Shown here: positions 21,445-21,937 of the stretch, piece after piece
Layout of the letters: each line of letters begins with the position of its first letter
Numbering within the stretch: the stretch's first letter is position 1
Assembly (NCBI GenBank): GCA_023415725.1
Contig: JAEZJR010000171.1
Coordinates: forward strand, 1-21,937
Length of the DNA: 21,937 bases
Direction: 5' to 3'
Origin: Acidobacteriota bacterium
Lineage (GTDB): Bacteria; Acidobacteriota; Blastocatellia; Pyrinomonadales; Pyrinomonadaceae
Position numbers and translations under genes: made by a program
The notes under the pieces: model-generated
The model's database searches: none
Seen by the model: the letters and a program-made list of their open reading frames with translations, nothing else
Told to the model about the DNA's origin: nothing

Positions 21445-21813
21445 TTATCGCCAGGCAATCTCGAGGAAGTAGTCTCTGGCCCCGCCGCCCTCGTCGTGGA
21501 TCTCCACAATGGCGGTGAATTGGTTGTCGGCGGTCGGTTGTTGCACTACCGTGACCTTCTTGCTTCGGCCTTCAGCTCGCGTAACGCTGACGGTAACGGC
21601 CTGTTCCGGCAAAGGGGCGGTAAAACTGAAGGTGCCGTCAGCTTGCGCCTGCCCCGAAACGACGCGTTGCTCGAGCTTATCGCCGCGGATCACGAGCTGA
21701 ACCTTATCGTCGACCATACCGCGCCAGAACACCTTTCCGGCAGCGTCCTGCGCATAGGCGTCGACAGCGAGAAAAATAAGCAAAAAGGGAAGGGCGGGCA
21801 AAATCCTTTTCAT
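21445..21813 (-). CDS. Small secreted protein, unknown function
   Basis: A 122-residue protein with a clear signal peptide (MKRILPALPFLLIFLAVDAYA, cleavage before QDAAG). The mature part is about 100 residues of mostly beta character (KVFWRGMVDDKVQLVIRG, FSFTAPLPEQAVTVSVTRAEG, NQFTAIVEIHDEGGGARDYF), without Cys and without a motif I can name. GGAGG five bases before the ATG (CCTCC at about 21819-21823) is an ideal SD. It lies 97 bases upstream of the DUF4097-like gene and about 65 bases after the stop of a partial gene, all on the minus strand, so the three may be co-transcribed. Confidence 0.8.
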   Translation of the reverse strand: MKRILPALPFLLIFLAVDAYAQDAAGKVFWRGMVDDKVQLVIRGDKLEQRVVSGQAQADGTFSFTAPLPEQAVTVSVTRAEGRSKKVTVVQQPTADNQFTAIVEIHDEGGGARDYFLEIAWR

Positions 21814-21878
21814 AAAGGCCTCCAGGACCTGCTTCTTGGGGGATTCAATTTATCCAATTCGTTCGGTGAACCTGAATC

Positions 21879-21937
21879 TTAGCTTACCTTAACCGTCAAG
21901 CCGTCCATCGACAAGTTCCAATCCACGACCTCGACAC
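21879..21937 (-). CDS. C-terminal end of a minus-strand gene, product unknown
   Basis: The minus strand at the right edge is open in one frame and reads VEVVDWNLSMDGLTVKVS before a TAA at 21879-21881. The residue pattern (alternating hydrophobic strands) looks like a genuine C-terminus, but 18 residues do not identify a family. Spacing and strand fit an operon with the secreted protein at 21445-21813. Confidence 0.4.
   Translation of the reverse strand, partial: VEVVDWNLSMDGLTVKVS

Noticed and set aside
21424..21882. Plus-strand open frame of 152 codons with a GGAGG-like sequence just upstream
   Set aside because: It lies antisense over the secreted protein at 21445-21813, which has a clear signal peptide and its own SD. 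The upstream GGAGG is explained by the inverted repeat with the DUF4097-like SD, and the translated sequence has no protein-like pattern.
1..21937. tRNA, rRNA, insertion sequence, prophage or defence genes
   Set aside because: No cloverleaf, transposase, integrase, terminal repeat pair or nuclease/toxin module was recognised on reading both strands. The RNB nuclease is an RNA-turnover enzyme, not a defence effector.

Overview
The window reads as a moderately GC-rich bacterial chromosome segment, most likely from an Acidobacteriota of the Blastocatellia/Pyrinomonadales type. This placement is an inference from gene style: a winged-helix/TM/TolB/TPR regulator, DUF4097-like secreted proteins, KGG-type stress proteins and a DrII-like RNB nuclease. 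No rRNA gene is present to confirm it. No tRNA, CRISPR array, insertion sequence or phage gene was seen.

Layout. (a) 1-1244: the first codons of a minus-strand gene, a 400-base divergent region with weak promoter/attenuator-like structure, and a FabG-like SDR. (b) 1347-2362: three consecutive tiny genes for Gly/Ser/Lys/Gln-rich, probably disordered proteins (one with a KGG motif), each with its own Shine-Dalgarno and an intrinsic terminator. (c) 2362-5941: a perfect CRP/FNR-type palindrome, a cysteine-synthase-family gene, aspartokinase (lysC) and a dapE-like M20 hydrolase overlapping lysC. (d) 5972-6445: a secreted small protein on the minus strand. (e) 6565-13649: a tight plus-strand run of wHTH/TPR regulator, dapB, dapA, secreted P1 (DmpA-like) peptidase, dapD and RNB exoribonuclease. 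(f) 13652-18850: a possible 42-aa minus-strand gene, an acidic CsbD-like small protein, a dapC-like aminotransferase, a 74-base long hairpin, asd (archaeal/fungal type), an AI-2E-family permease and purB. (g) 18847-20435: a DUF4870-like membrane protein (minus), then purS and purQ behind a palindrome-rich divergent region, ending in a strong terminator. (h) 20454-21937: minus-strand secreted proteins, one with TTNGG repeats, and the last codons of another gene.

How it works together. The window encodes nearly the whole succinylase branch from aspartate to diaminopimelate: LysC, Asd, DapA, DapB, DapD, a DapC candidate and DapE. Only dapF and lysA are absent. The product feeds lysine and peptidoglycan. 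Stop/start overlaps (lysC-dapE, P1 peptidase-dapD, dapD-rnb) and gaps of 3-4 bases (regulator-dapB, small protein-dapC, asd-permease-purB) indicate co-transcription. The purine genes purB, purS and purQ form a second theme; purL is not here. The less familiar material lies in the small-protein block, the leader/operator structures and the short ORFs between the core genes.
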